Made by a program: the position numbers and the translations under genes. A stretch of 23,559 nt of DNA from SIO4C1 sp039820425 (lineage in GTDB: Bacteria; Cyanobacteriota; Cyanobacteriia; Phormidesmidales; Phormidesmidaceae), in the NCBI GenBank assembly GCA_039820425.1, contig JBCBQD010000064.1, positions 1 to 23,559 on the forward strand. Reading direction: 5' to 3'. Below the pieces are notes generated by a model. That model saw only the letters and a program-made list of their open reading frames with translations. It was not told where the DNA came from and did not search any database. This document shows, piece after piece, positions 15,562-22,712 of the stretch (position 1 is the stretch's first letter; every line of letters starts with the position of its first letter).

Positions 15562-15633
15562 ACCGATTGGCCTAGACGGGGTTGCTGATTCGGTCCTACA
15601 AACCGATCGGTATAATTGTCTAAGCCAATCGGT
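15562..15633. promoter_or_regulatory. Uma2 upstream region with nested palindromes and -10 box
   Basis: ACCGATTGGC (15562-15571) and GCCAATCGGT (15624-15633) are exact reverse complements. Between them is a perfect palindrome ACCGATCGGT (15602-15611) touching TATAAT at 15611-15616, a consensus -10. A good -35 is not seen at the expected distance. The symmetric sites share the ACCGAT half and could bind one regulator; this is inference. Confidence 0.5.
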
Positions 15634-15651
15634 TTGGGAGGGTGATCCTTG

Positions 15652-16293
15652 ATGGCTGTAACAGCTCCACTTCCTACGGATGAACGAGTCCAGCTAACAG
15701 GCATTAGCTGGGCCACATATGAAACCCTCAGAGCTGAGCTCGACCTCAGCCGACGTGGGTTTCGGCTGAGCTACTATCAAGGCAATTTAGAAATTATGGC
15801 TCCGTCTCCAGAGCATGAGCGCCTCAAAAAAGCGGCAGGTCGTTTTGTGGAGACACTGGCAGAGGAGCTAGAGATTCAAATCGAACCGTTTGGCTCGACG
15901 ACGCTGAAACGCCCAGAGCTAGCCGGTGCTGAGCCGGATGAGTGTTTTTATGTTAGAAATCTAGCAGCTGTGCGGGGGTTAAAGCGCATCGATTTAAGCC
16001 AAGATCCGCCCCCAGACCTGGCAGTTGAGATTGACATTACCAACCCCTCTAGTCGCCGTTTACCCATTTATGAGTCGATTGGCGTGCCTGAAGTGTGGCG
16101 TTTTGATGGTCAACAGTTGCGGATTTATGGTTTGGGTAACGACGGTTACTCGGAGCGTGAGCAGAGTCAGGTTTTTCCGATGATCCCGGTGCATGAGATT
16201 GCAGGCTTTTTGCGCCAAGTGACAGAGGTAGATTATTTGACGTTGGTTCAAATGTTTAGACAGTGGGTAAGACAGCAGATTGGGATTGGGTAA
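15652..16293 (+). CDS. Uma2-family PD-(D/E)xK nuclease-like protein
   Basis: A 213-residue member of the Uma2 (DUF820) family, highly expanded in cyanobacteria and predicted to be a restriction-like endonuclease. Family signatures are complete: APSPEHERLK (about 50-59), AEPDECFYV (about 93-101), PPPDLAVEIDIT (119-130) with the D122/E126-type active site, and the late YESIGVPEVWRFDG. ATG 15652 follows a GGGAGG site 10 nt upstream; a TTG directly before it is the alternative. The family's cellular role is unsettled; genes of this kind are often single and scattered, as here. No toxin-antitoxin partner is adjacent. Confidence 0.9.
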   Translation: MAVTAPLPTDERVQLTGISWATYETLRAELDLSRRGFRLSYYQGNLEIMAPSPEHERLKKAAGRFVETLAEELEIQIEPFGSTTLKRPELAGAEPDECFYVRNLAAVRGLKRIDLSQDPPPDLAVEIDITNPSSRRLPIYESIGVPEVWRFDGQQLRIYGLGNDGYSEREQSQVFPMIPVHEIAGFLRQVTEVDYLTLVQMFRQWVRQQIGIG

Positions 16294-16358
16294 AGCATAG
16301 AAGAATTTCCCCGGTAGGGGCAAAGCATTTCCTCAAATATCAACCCTGCTTGCACATC
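16294..16358. terminator. Small hairpin between convergent units
   Basis: CCCC-GGTA-GGGG at 16309-16320 gives a 4-bp GC stem soon after the Uma2 stop. It is the only structure seen in this short gap and has no U-tract, so the terminator role is weak. Confidence 0.3.
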
Positions 16359-16942
16359 TCATTGCTTCAAACCTGCCTTATTTAACCGAGAGATCAGCGC
16401 TGTTCGTCAGCTAAACTGTTGCTCAATTTCCTGAAAGGCTTTCATAAAACGCTTCCAACTGATCCTTTCGCTCAGCGAGCGCCTTTAGATCTTTCAGATG
16501 GGAAACTGCTTTGTCATAGCTTTTCACCGTGCAACAATGCCTCACGAATCTCAACCATTCCGGGTAAGCAGCTGTCTTCTCCTAGCCAGCCGTATTAGTC
16601 TTCATTGATGAGGTTGAGATCGATAATCACCGATTTTGGGGTTGTCTTGACCGAAATCAAGTGAGAGACACAGTACGGCGCATAGAGTTCTGAGGTAGCC
16701 ATCTCAATCGGCAACTGGATCACCAACCGCCGAATCCCAAAATTTGCCTGGTAGAGAATGATGTCAAAGCAGCGCTCTAACACCTTCACCGGGTCGTCTC
16801 GAAAATCACCATAGCTGCAGTTAAATCGAGCACTGGTGGCAGTCAGCTCAACCCGGCTCGACAAACTTCGCAGATAGGTCAGGTCAGCATTGGTTAATGC
16901 CCGATCCAATGCTTGAAATTCGTGAAGCTGATATTCACTCAT
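16359..16942 (-). pseudogene. Decayed gene of a conserved hypothetical family (MSEYQ..EFQAIDR type)
   Basis: The first 115 codons (16942-16598) match the N-terminus of a large uncharacterised bacterial family: MSEYQLHEFQALDRALT, LRSLSSRVELTAT, YGDFRDDPVKVLERCFD, LYQANFGIRRLVIQLP. A TAA at 16597-16595 then interrupts, yet the same frame continues past it with YGWLGEDSCLPGMVEIREALLHGE, the expected continuation. Next, in another frame, comes SYDKAVSHLKDLKALAERKDQLEAF, which matches the family's C-terminus; then a third frame gives AFQEIEQQFS, a TGA, and RTALISRLNKAGLKQ, the usual last residues. So there are two stops, at least two frameshifts, and an internal deletion of most of the protein, which I recall as some 450-500 residues. 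Function of the family is unknown to me. The intact 115-residue ORF alone is unlikely to be functional. Confidence 0.8.
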
Positions 16943-17229
16943 AAGAACGCGGTTTGCATAGAAGAGATCAACTAGACCTTGAAGTTAAGCTGAATACAGC
17001 TTGAACGCTACGTAATACCTCCTTAAAAACCTTCAAAGCGGCATTTACGTATTTTTTGGCTCAGATTCACCCAATTCTTAGGAATTTCTCAAACTAAAGT
17101 CTAGCAAGATTGGCAAGATTAGCCAAAGGATTTAAGCGGCTGTCCCCATCCCGCGCCATGTCCTTTGCATAAGGCATCGGGTGCTTCTGAAATCCAATTA
17201 ACCTTTCCCTGATCTGTAAGGAGTCATTC

Positions 17230-17706
17230 ATGAAAAAACGATTAGTCAACGGCCTAGCGGCTATTACAGTAGCCACCATCACCGCAACTGCCATTGCCCC
17301 GATTGCAGAGGCTGCTTTCGCAATTGCTATTGTCTCTAATTCGGGTACGCTTCAAGGCGGGCAAGATCACTTTGTAGATATTTCCATTGAGGGGGATCCT
17401 CTGCAGCGCCTTCGGGTGCAGTGTGTGACTTTCCATGAGCTGGATGGTGTGCAAGTGATTGTCGGTGGGGAAACGGTAGAGCCTGATATTCATTACGGAT
17501 TTGAAGAATTTACCCTGACCTTTGATGAGCCCTTGCTTGATGGCGAAAATCTGCGCATTGTGATGAATAACTCTCGGGTCAGAGGTTCTATAAACGCGGG
17601 CATTGAGGTGCCCTATCGCGTTTATGGGACTTATCCAAGTTTGAACAATCTTGAGGTGCCGCTGGGGACTGCCATTGTGAGAACACCTGGGGGTGGGCAG
17701 AGGTAG
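17230..17706 (+). CDS. Exported DUF2808-like protein
   Basis: A 158-residue protein with a signal peptide (MKKRLVNGLAAITVATITATAIAPIAEAA, cleavage about 28) and a beta-rich remainder. The pattern HFVDISIEGDPLQRLRVQ, then FTLTFDEPLLDGENLRIVM and a late VPYRVYGTYP resembles DUF2808, a common exported cyanobacterial family of unknown function; I am only moderately sure of the assignment. AAGGAG lies 8 nt before the ATG and supports the start. The gene ends in GGGGQR and its stop codon TAG is the first base triplet of a heptamer array. It is convergent with the MscS gene. It could be an adhesion or envelope protein, but nothing visible decides this. Confidence 0.6.
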   Translation: MKKRLVNGLAAITVATITATAIAPIAEAAFAIAIVSNSGTLQGGQDHFVDISIEGDPLQRLRVQCVTFHELDGVQVIVGGETVEPDIHYGFEEFTLTFDEPLLDGENLRIVMNNSRVRGSINAGIEVPYRVYGTYPSLNNLEVPLGTAIVRTPGGGQR

Positions 17707-17768
17707 TGGGTAGTGGGTAGTGGGTAGTGGGTAGTGGGTAGTGGGTAGTGGGTAGTGGGGGTAGTGGG
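17704..17768. repeat. Tandem TAGTGGG heptamer array
   Basis: Eight perfect TAGTGGG units run from 17704 to 17759 and a ninth follows at 17762-17768 after two extra G. The first unit contains the stop codon of the DUF2808-like gene. Complementary CCCACTACC-type sequence lies at 17817-17832 next to the stop of the facing MscS gene, so RNA from either side can fold back. The unit resembles the short tandemly repeated heptamers (STRR) known in cyanobacteria. Confidence 0.95.
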
Positions 17769-17833
17769 TAGTAGATAGAGTTAACTCCAGTAGGCTGTTT
17801 ACCTTATTCTCTCCACCCATTACCCACTACCTT

Positions 17834-19768
17834 TTACCCCTCATCCTCATAAAACCGATAAAACAAATACTCATCCTTAAACGCATGTTCGTCGATGACA
17901 TGGTGTAGGATTCCTCGCTCCACCAGCAGCTGCCCCAGACGGACTGCGGCTTCGCGGGTTGCTTTCTGGGTTTTAACCATCCAAGTGACTGCCTCACTGC
18001 CGACAAAGCACTTTTGATAGACCGTTAGTCGAAACCGTCGATCTTGAATCGTTATCCCCTCTGGACCGCGCATTTGTTCTACTAACCGATCGAGTTCTTC
18101 TGTGGTAACACTTTTTGGAGTTTGCAAGATCGCTGAGTAGTTGCTTACAGAGGCCAATAGATTAGCTGGGGAGGAAAGCGCTGTCTCTGCTGTGATTGAG
18201 CCAGTATCGTCGTGCCAGGTTGTGGTCATTGACTTTAACTGGGGGGTGCGCAGGTTGAGGTCACACTGGGGAAAGGGAATTTCAATCTGATGCTGTCTGA
18301 GATTGGCCTCTAGCAGGTAGTACACATCGCTTTTGATATCAAACTGATGGCGGGGGTCCCGAATCCACACTAGCAGGTCAAAGTCGAGGGAACTCTCTCC
18401 AAACCCGAGAAATCTCAGCCGAGGCTGCGGGTAGCGCAAGACTTCGGGATGGGTCTGGGCGGCTTCCATGATGGCGGTGTGAACCCGATCGATGGGGGAG
18501 TTATAGGCCACACCCAGGGGCAAATGCAGGCGTGAGACGGGGTGGCCGTGGCTCCAGTTAACCACTCTGGTTTGGACTAGCTCGGCATTGGGGACAATAA
18601 TGGAAACCCGATCGAGGGTGCGAATTTCGGTACTCCGTGCCCCGATGCGTTCGACGGTGCCCATCAAGTCGCCTAGATTGATAAAGTCGCCCACCTGCAC
18701 CGGCCGCTCGATCAGCAAGATCCAACCACTGATAAAGTTGTTGGCGATATTCTGGAGGCCAAAGCCCAGGCCGACCCCCAGCACGCTGGCTAAAATCGCC
18801 AGGGCGCTGAGATCGATGCCCCAGGCTTGCAGCAAGATAAACAGCCCCAGCCCAGTGAGGCCAAACTGCATCAGGGTCGCGATCGCATCTTGCACCCCCC
18901 GATCTGGAATCGCCACCTGCAAAAAACGCGACTTAACCAGTGTCGTTAGCCCCCGCACCGCCACCCAGAGCACAATTGCTAACAAGACAAGTTTAAAGAT
19001 ATCCAGTAGAGAATAGCCCCGCTCGCCCACCGTCAGCAGCGAATTGTTGAAGGTCCGCTCTAAGAACCGAAAGACCTGGTAGCGAACGATCCGCGCCTGG
19101 GGTAAAAGCTCGCAAACATAGATTAAAAACGCTAACCAAACCCCCCCTTGCAAACACAGCAGCGCAGGTTGAACGAGCTGTCTGCGGTAAGACAGTAGAC
19201 CTGCCTGCTGGGACCATCGTCGCCACCAGCGTCGGCGTCCCCAGCGGATGGCACTGTATAGCCCGATCGCTGCGATCAAGGCTGCGCCTCCCCGCCAGAT
19301 CACCTCTTGGTAGTAGGCGGGTCGCCGCTCCCGCTGGGCCTGCTGCAACGCCGCTTGCAAGATCTCTGCCCATGCATCCGCTTGTTCCTGCGGCGTCACC
19401 CCCATCCTAAAATCGCCGCCGGTCACCGTCAGCAGGTGGCGATTGCTAACCCGAAGGGTGGTCAGATCCTCGCGATGCACGACGCGTATCTGAATTGGCC
19501 GATCTAAGGGGGTTGTCTGTAGCGCCCGCTGCAAATCAGTATTGGCTAAATTGGCCCGACCCTCAGCGGTAAACCCGTCAATGCTGCCCAGCCGAAATAA
19601 AACCCGACCATCAATCACCACATCTGCCTTGGGCGTAGGTGCCGCTAACGACTGTGCCATAACCGGCTGTCGCGCCATCCCTAAACTCAGAAAACTGGCG
19701 GCGCAGAACATTGCCACAGCAATAAGCCAGGAAGACCGAATCCAGGGTAGGCAAGCTCGGGGGAGCAT
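17834..19768 (-). CDS. MscS-family mechanosensitive channel with C-terminal DEP domain
   Basis: A 644-residue channel. It has a signal-like N-terminus (residues 1-39, ending MARQPVMAQS), a periplasmic region to about 155, hydrophobic helices near 158-172, 205-225, 258-275, 303-322 and 326-350, and the MscS pore-and-beta core: VLGVGLGFGLQNIANNFISG, then RPVQVGDFINLGDLMGTVERIGARSTEIRT and VPNAELVQTRVVNWS. Residues about 556-640 match a DEP domain (RRFRLTVYQKCFVGSEAVTWM, then LGQLLVERGILHHV and DEYLFYRFY). MscS proteins release solutes during hypo-osmotic shock; DEP domains often bind membranes or partner proteins, so the tail may gate or localise the channel. No residue of the core is obviously lost. 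Transcription would run from the 270-bp region upstream, which contains a strong hairpin. Start ATG 19768 is the only reasonable one. Confidence 0.9.
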   Translation of the reverse strand: MLPRACLPWIRSSWLIAVAMFCAASFLSLGMARQPVMAQSLAAPTPKADVVIDGRVLFRLGSIDGFTAEGRANLANTDLQRALQTTPLDRPIQIRVVHREDLTTLRVSNRHLLTVTGGDFRMGVTPQEQADAWAEILQAALQQAQRERRPAYYQEVIWRGGAALIAAIGLYSAIRWGRRRWWRRWSQQAGLLSYRRQLVQPALLCLQGGVWLAFLIYVCELLPQARIVRYQVFRFLERTFNNSLLTVGERGYSLLDIFKLVLLAIVLWVAVRGLTTLVKSRFLQVAIPDRGVQDAIATLMQFGLTGLGLFILLQAWGIDLSALAILASVLGVGLGFGLQNIANNFISGWILLIERPVQVGDFINLGDLMGTVERIGARSTEIRTLDRVSIIVPNAELVQTRVVNWSHGHPVSRLHLPLGVAYNSPIDRVHTAIMEAAQTHPEVLRYPQPRLRFLGFGESSLDFDLLVWIRDPRHQFDIKSDVYYLLEANLRQHQIEIPFPQCDLNLRTPQLKSMTTTWHDDTGSITAETALSSPANLLASVSNYSAILQTPKSVTTEELDRLVEQMRGPEGITIQDRRFRLTVYQKCFVGSEAVTWMVKTQKATREAAVRLGQLLVERGILHHVIDEHAFKDEYLFYRFYEDEG

Positions 19769-20038
19769 GGATACTCATCCTCAAAAGCTAAAATTTTACG
19801 CTTGTATCATGCCACCCATTCGTCAATCTGAGCATAAACTTAGGACATTTCCAGTAAAGAAGATACCCGTTATCCATGCCCCCAAACCCTCAATTCTGGG
19901 GGCTTTGAATCTTATTCCCCCCAGAATATAGCCCAAGGGGCATTCAAGAAAGGGGGGCTAGGGGGGCCTTCAATCGGTATAGCTTTTTCGAGAAAACACC
20001 TTAAGCCCCTTCCTCCTTCACCCTTCATCCTTTCCCCT
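19769..20038. other. Region upstream of mscS with hairpin and low-complexity end
   Basis: No gene. ATTCTGGGGG (19893-19902) and CCCCCAGAAT (19918-19927) form a 10-bp stem; AGGGGGGCTAGGGGGG follows near 19949-19965. From about 20008 the DNA is a run of CCTTCACCC/TTTCCCC repeats that continues across the stop of the alcohol dehydrogenase. The hairpin could end transcription from that gene or lie in the mscS leader. Confidence 0.55.
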
Positions 20039-21034
20039 TCACCCTTTCCCCTTCACCACCAACACTGCCGCCCCCTGGATTTTGCCCCCTCGCAACGCCG
20101 CCAATGCCTGATTGGCTTGCCTTAATGGAAATGCTTGTACAGCTGTTTTAATCGGCACCTGGGGAGCCAGGGCTAAAAATTCTTCCCCATCTCGTCGCGT
20201 CAAATTTGCCACCGAGCGCACGGTTCGTTCTCCCCACAAAATCTCATAGGGAAAGCTGGGGATATCGCTCATGTGAATGCCGGCACAGACCACGCTGCCG
20301 CCTTTGGCGACGGACTTAAGGGCGGTCGGCACCAGTGAGCCTACTGGGGCAAAGATAATTGCGGCGTCTAGCAGGTCGGGCAGTTGTTGATCAGAGCCCC
20401 CGGCCCAAACCGCCCCTAGGTCTCTCGCAAATTGTTGCCCGGTGATATCTCCGGGGCGAGTAAAGGCATATACTGCTCGCCCCTGATGCCGCGCCAGTTG
20501 GATCAAAATATGCGCCGCTGCGCCAAAGCCATAAAAGCCTAGACGCTGGGCATTACCAGTCATGCGGTAGGCCCGGTAGCCAATCAGCCCGGCACACAGT
20601 AGAGGGGCCACCTGCAGATCGGGGTATCCCTCAGGCAGCGGAAAACAAAACTGGGCATCGGCAACAGCATACTCGGCATAGCCGCCATCCAGCTGATAGC
20701 CTGTAAACTGAGCATTGTCGCAAAGATTTTCTTGCCCAGAGTGACAGTAGTGACAGTGCTGACAGGTCTGCCCCAGCCAGGGCACCCCCACCCGCTGCCC
20801 CACTTGAAAGGTGTCAACATGGTCACCCACATCTACTACGGTGCCGACAATCTGATGCCCTGGCACCAGGGGCAGTTTAGGGTATCTCAGCTCGCCATCA
20901 ACAATGTGCAAATCGGTGCGGCAGACCCCGCACACGTTTACCTGTAACAGGACTTGGGTTAACCCTGGCGACGGCTTTGTCAGCTCTACCCACTGCAGGG
21001 GCTGATTCGCTGCTTTTAGCACCATTGCCTGCAT
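20039..21034 (-). CDS. Zinc-dependent alcohol dehydrogenase
   Basis: A 331-residue medium-chain dehydrogenase. Catalytic zinc ligands are expected at C38 (CGVCRTDLH) and H60 (PGHQ, where many family members have GHE). The four structural cysteines are in CQHCHYCHSGQENLC, and the Rossmann domain shows GFYGFGAAAHILIQLARHQG near 165-185. It likely reduces or oxidises alcohols and aldehydes with NAD(P)H in the cytoplasm; which one is not shown. It lies 15 nt behind the small membrane-protein gene and is probably cotranscribed with it. The C-terminus is basic (VVKGKG), created by the low-complexity repeat that runs through the stop codon. ATG 21034 is supported by MQAMVLKA; the next ATG is 9 nt later. 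Confidence 0.9.
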   Translation of the reverse strand: MQAMVLKAANQPLQWVELTKPSPGLTQVLLQVNVCGVCRTDLHIVDGELRYPKLPLVPGHQIVGTVVDVGDHVDTFQVGQRVGVPWLGQTCQHCHYCHSGQENLCDNAQFTGYQLDGGYAEYAVADAQFCFPLPEGYPDLQVAPLLCAGLIGYRAYRMTGNAQRLGFYGFGAAAHILIQLARHQGRAVYAFTRPGDITGQQFARDLGAVWAGGSDQQLPDLLDAAIIFAPVGSLVPTALKSVAKGGSVVCAGIHMSDIPSFPYEILWGERTVRSVANLTRRDGEEFLALAPQVPIKTAVQAFPLRQANQALAALRGGKIQGAAVLVVKGKG

Positions 21035-21049
21035 GGCCAGCCCCTGTCG

Positions 21050-21511
21050 CTAGGCTTCGTGGGCAGGTTGAAAATAACGGTAGCTGGTCAGATTGCTTTG
21101 CCACCACTGGTACGCAACGACGTTGAGCAACAGTCCAATCGCAAACAGAAAGGCCATTAAAACCAGTTGGTAAGGCGGTACTGCCACCCACACATCCATC
21201 ACAAAGTGCAGCAGGTTAAATACGCTGTAAACCAGGGTAAAACCAAAGTGAATCGCCCGAAACCGTCGGGACGGGCCAAATGCAGCGGCAATCACGGCCA
21301 CCATCGGTAGGGTAAAAAACACCAGCATAAACCACATGATCGCCCCCATGGTGATGTAGCCGTGGGCGTGGGATTCGGCCACGCTGAGGTTATGGAAGAG
21401 GGGCATCAGCGCCAGCTGGGTATGAAAAAGAGTGCCCAGCAAAAATACGGTCCACAGCGCCATTATTTTTTCAGATAGGCCCCCTGGGGTTTTCGGTGAG
21501 ATCCGGTTCAT
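21050..21511 (-). CDS. Four-helix membrane protein of unknown function, adjacent to ADH
   Basis: A 153-residue protein with four hydrophobic segments: about residues 16-37 (IMALWTVFLLGTLFHTQLALM), 51-75 (YITMGAIMWFMLVFFTLPMVAVIAA), 86-105 (IHFGFTLVYSVFNLLHFVM) and 113-135 (YQLVLMAFLFAIGLLLNVVAY). Several histidines (H30, H39, H48, H50, and LLHF) lie near membrane faces, which could suit metal or haem binding, though no known motif is formed. I do not recognise the family. The gene ends 15 nt before the alcohol dehydrogenase, so an operon is likely. Upstream is a short promoter region after pdxH. Confidence 0.65.
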   Translation of the reverse strand: MNRISPKTPGGLSEKIMALWTVFLLGTLFHTQLALMPLFHNLSVAESHAHGYITMGAIMWFMLVFFTLPMVAVIAAAFGPSRRFRAIHFGFTLVYSVFNLLHFVMDVWVAVPPYQLVLMAFLFAIGLLLNVVAYQWWQSNLTSYRYFQPAHEA

Positions 21512-21599
21512 GCTGGTCGCTCCTAATCTAGCTCTGTGGCTTACTAGGGCGAGTGTAAAGTAAAAAGTTGAGGAGATTGTGAGGAAACTTAAAGATCGC

Positions 21600-22244
21600 T
21601 CATGGGGCTAACCTTTGAATACGCCAGGCCTGAGAATTGTGGGGGTCACGTTCATACAAAAAACGGTCGTGCAACCGATTGGGCCGACCCTGCCAAAACT
21701 CAACCTGCTGGGGCACAATTCGATACCCACCCCAAAAGCTGGGCAGTGGGATTTGACGGTTGGCAAACTTTCGCCGAATTTCGTCAAACTTGAGCTCTAA
21801 CAGCTTTCGGGACGTAATCACCTGGCTTTGCTGCGAGCACCAGGCCCCCAACTGAGCGCCCCTGGGTCGCGAGGTAAAGTACGCTAACGACTCCGCCGTT
21901 GACACCTGCTCAACTCGACCCTGAATCTCGACCTGACGTTCGAGGGGGAGCCATAGAAATAGCAGGGAGGCCACCGGGGTTTGCTCAATATGTCGGGCTT
22001 TGCGGCTCTCGTAGTTTGTAAAAAAGACAAATCCTTCTAGATCAAAATATTTAAGCAGTACCGTCCGCTGGGCAGGCATCCCGTCTGGAGACACCGTGGC
22101 CAGTACCATGGCGTTGGGTTCAGCGACCTCCCCCTCGCACGCCGCCTTAAACCATTGCTCAAATAGGGTGAATGGACTCTCTGGCAGCTGCTCTCGATGC
22201 AGTTCTAAACGGCCATATTCTTCCCGTAGCTGCCCTAGCTCCAT
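21600..22244 (-). CDS. pdxH: Pyridoxamine/pyridoxine 5'-phosphate oxidase
   Basis: PdxH oxidises pyridoxamine- or pyridoxine 5'-phosphate to pyridoxal 5'-phosphate, using FMN, in vitamin B6 salvage and synthesis. The 214-residue protein has the full set of family motifs: QWFKAACEGEVAEPNAMVLATV, RTVLLKYFDLEGFVFFTNYESRKA (FMN phosphate contacts), the ASQQS-like SQQSQVI, and the C-terminal signature FWGGYRIVPQQVEFWQGRPNRLHDRF with the conserved PxxxEFWQGRxxRLHDR. Length is normal. The gene stands alone, 35 bp behind the DUF4327 gene's end, and could be read with it. Confidence 0.96.
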   Translation of the reverse strand: MELGQLREEYGRLELHREQLPESPFTLFEQWFKAACEGEVAEPNAMVLATVSPDGMPAQRTVLLKYFDLEGFVFFTNYESRKARHIEQTPVASLLFLWLPLERQVEIQGRVEQVSTAESLAYFTSRPRGAQLGAWCSQQSQVITSRKLLELKFDEIRRKFANRQIPLPSFWGGYRIVPQQVEFWQGRPNRLHDRFLYERDPHNSQAWRIQRLAP

Positions 22245-22279
22245 AAATTGTGTGCGTGGATATATTAGATGAGTCGGTG

Positions 22280-22501
22280 TTAGTCTTCTGACCAGTCTTC
22301 GCGCCCAAGCAGATCGATGATGCGATCGCGCAGTAAATAATCGTGGGCCTCTAGCTCAACCTCGACACATTCCCACTCGCGCCCAGGGATATAGCGACAC
22401 AGGGCATAGATAGGCTGTTGTCGGTCAAGCTTACCTTCGTGAACCAGATGGCGGGCTTCATCCTTGATCAGATCAATTGAATAGTGAAGTGTTTTCATCA
22501 T
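22280..22501 (-). CDS. DUF4327-family protein
   Basis: A 73-residue soluble protein of DUF4327, small proteins known almost only from cyanobacteria. The match is direct: YSIDLIKDEARHLVHEGKLDRQQPIYALCRYIPGREWECVEVELE, followed by DYLLRDRIIDLLG. The frame reaches 22525, but MMKTLHYSIDL is the usual start, so I use the ATG at 22501 (the ATG at 22498 is equally possible). Function is unknown. It is upstream of pdxH on the same strand. Confidence 0.85.
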   Translation of the reverse strand: MMKTLHYSIDLIKDEARHLVHEGKLDRQQPIYALCRYIPGREWECVEVELEAHDYLLRDRIIDLLGREDWSED

Positions 22502-22623
22502 GATTATTTGCCTTGAGCTCCCCAATCATTCCCCCTCATGTTCCAATCCTAAAAGGATGCTGTGACGAAAACATGAAGAGGGTCCTAAAAAGACGGAAAA
22601 GTTTAGATTTGGGCACCTCAAGG

Positions 22624-22666
22624 AGGTCCCCCCGCGACTTCATTTTATTGAGTCGCGGGGGGACCT
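22624..22666. terminator. Perfect 16-bp GC-rich stem-loop
   Basis: AGGTCCCCCCGCGACT (22624-22639) is exactly complementary to AGTCGCGGGGGGACCT (22651-22666), with an 11-nt AT-rich loop. It lies 46 nt behind the 3' end of the 22713-23207 gene and 120 nt before the DUF4327 gene, both on the minus strand. No U-tract follows on either strand, so it may be a terminator, an RNA-stability element, or a repeat. Confidence 0.65.
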
Positions 22667-22712
22667 ATTAATCATCTATCGAGATTGAGAGGTTTGCTGA
22701 GAACCCAAACGG

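Noticed and set aside
17704..17768. Heptamer array as a CRISPR
   Set aside because: The units are contiguous 7-mers without spacers and no cas genes are near.
18588..19016. 142-codon plus-strand frame opposite mscS
   Set aside because: It lies inside the conserved MscS core on the other strand and shows no domain.
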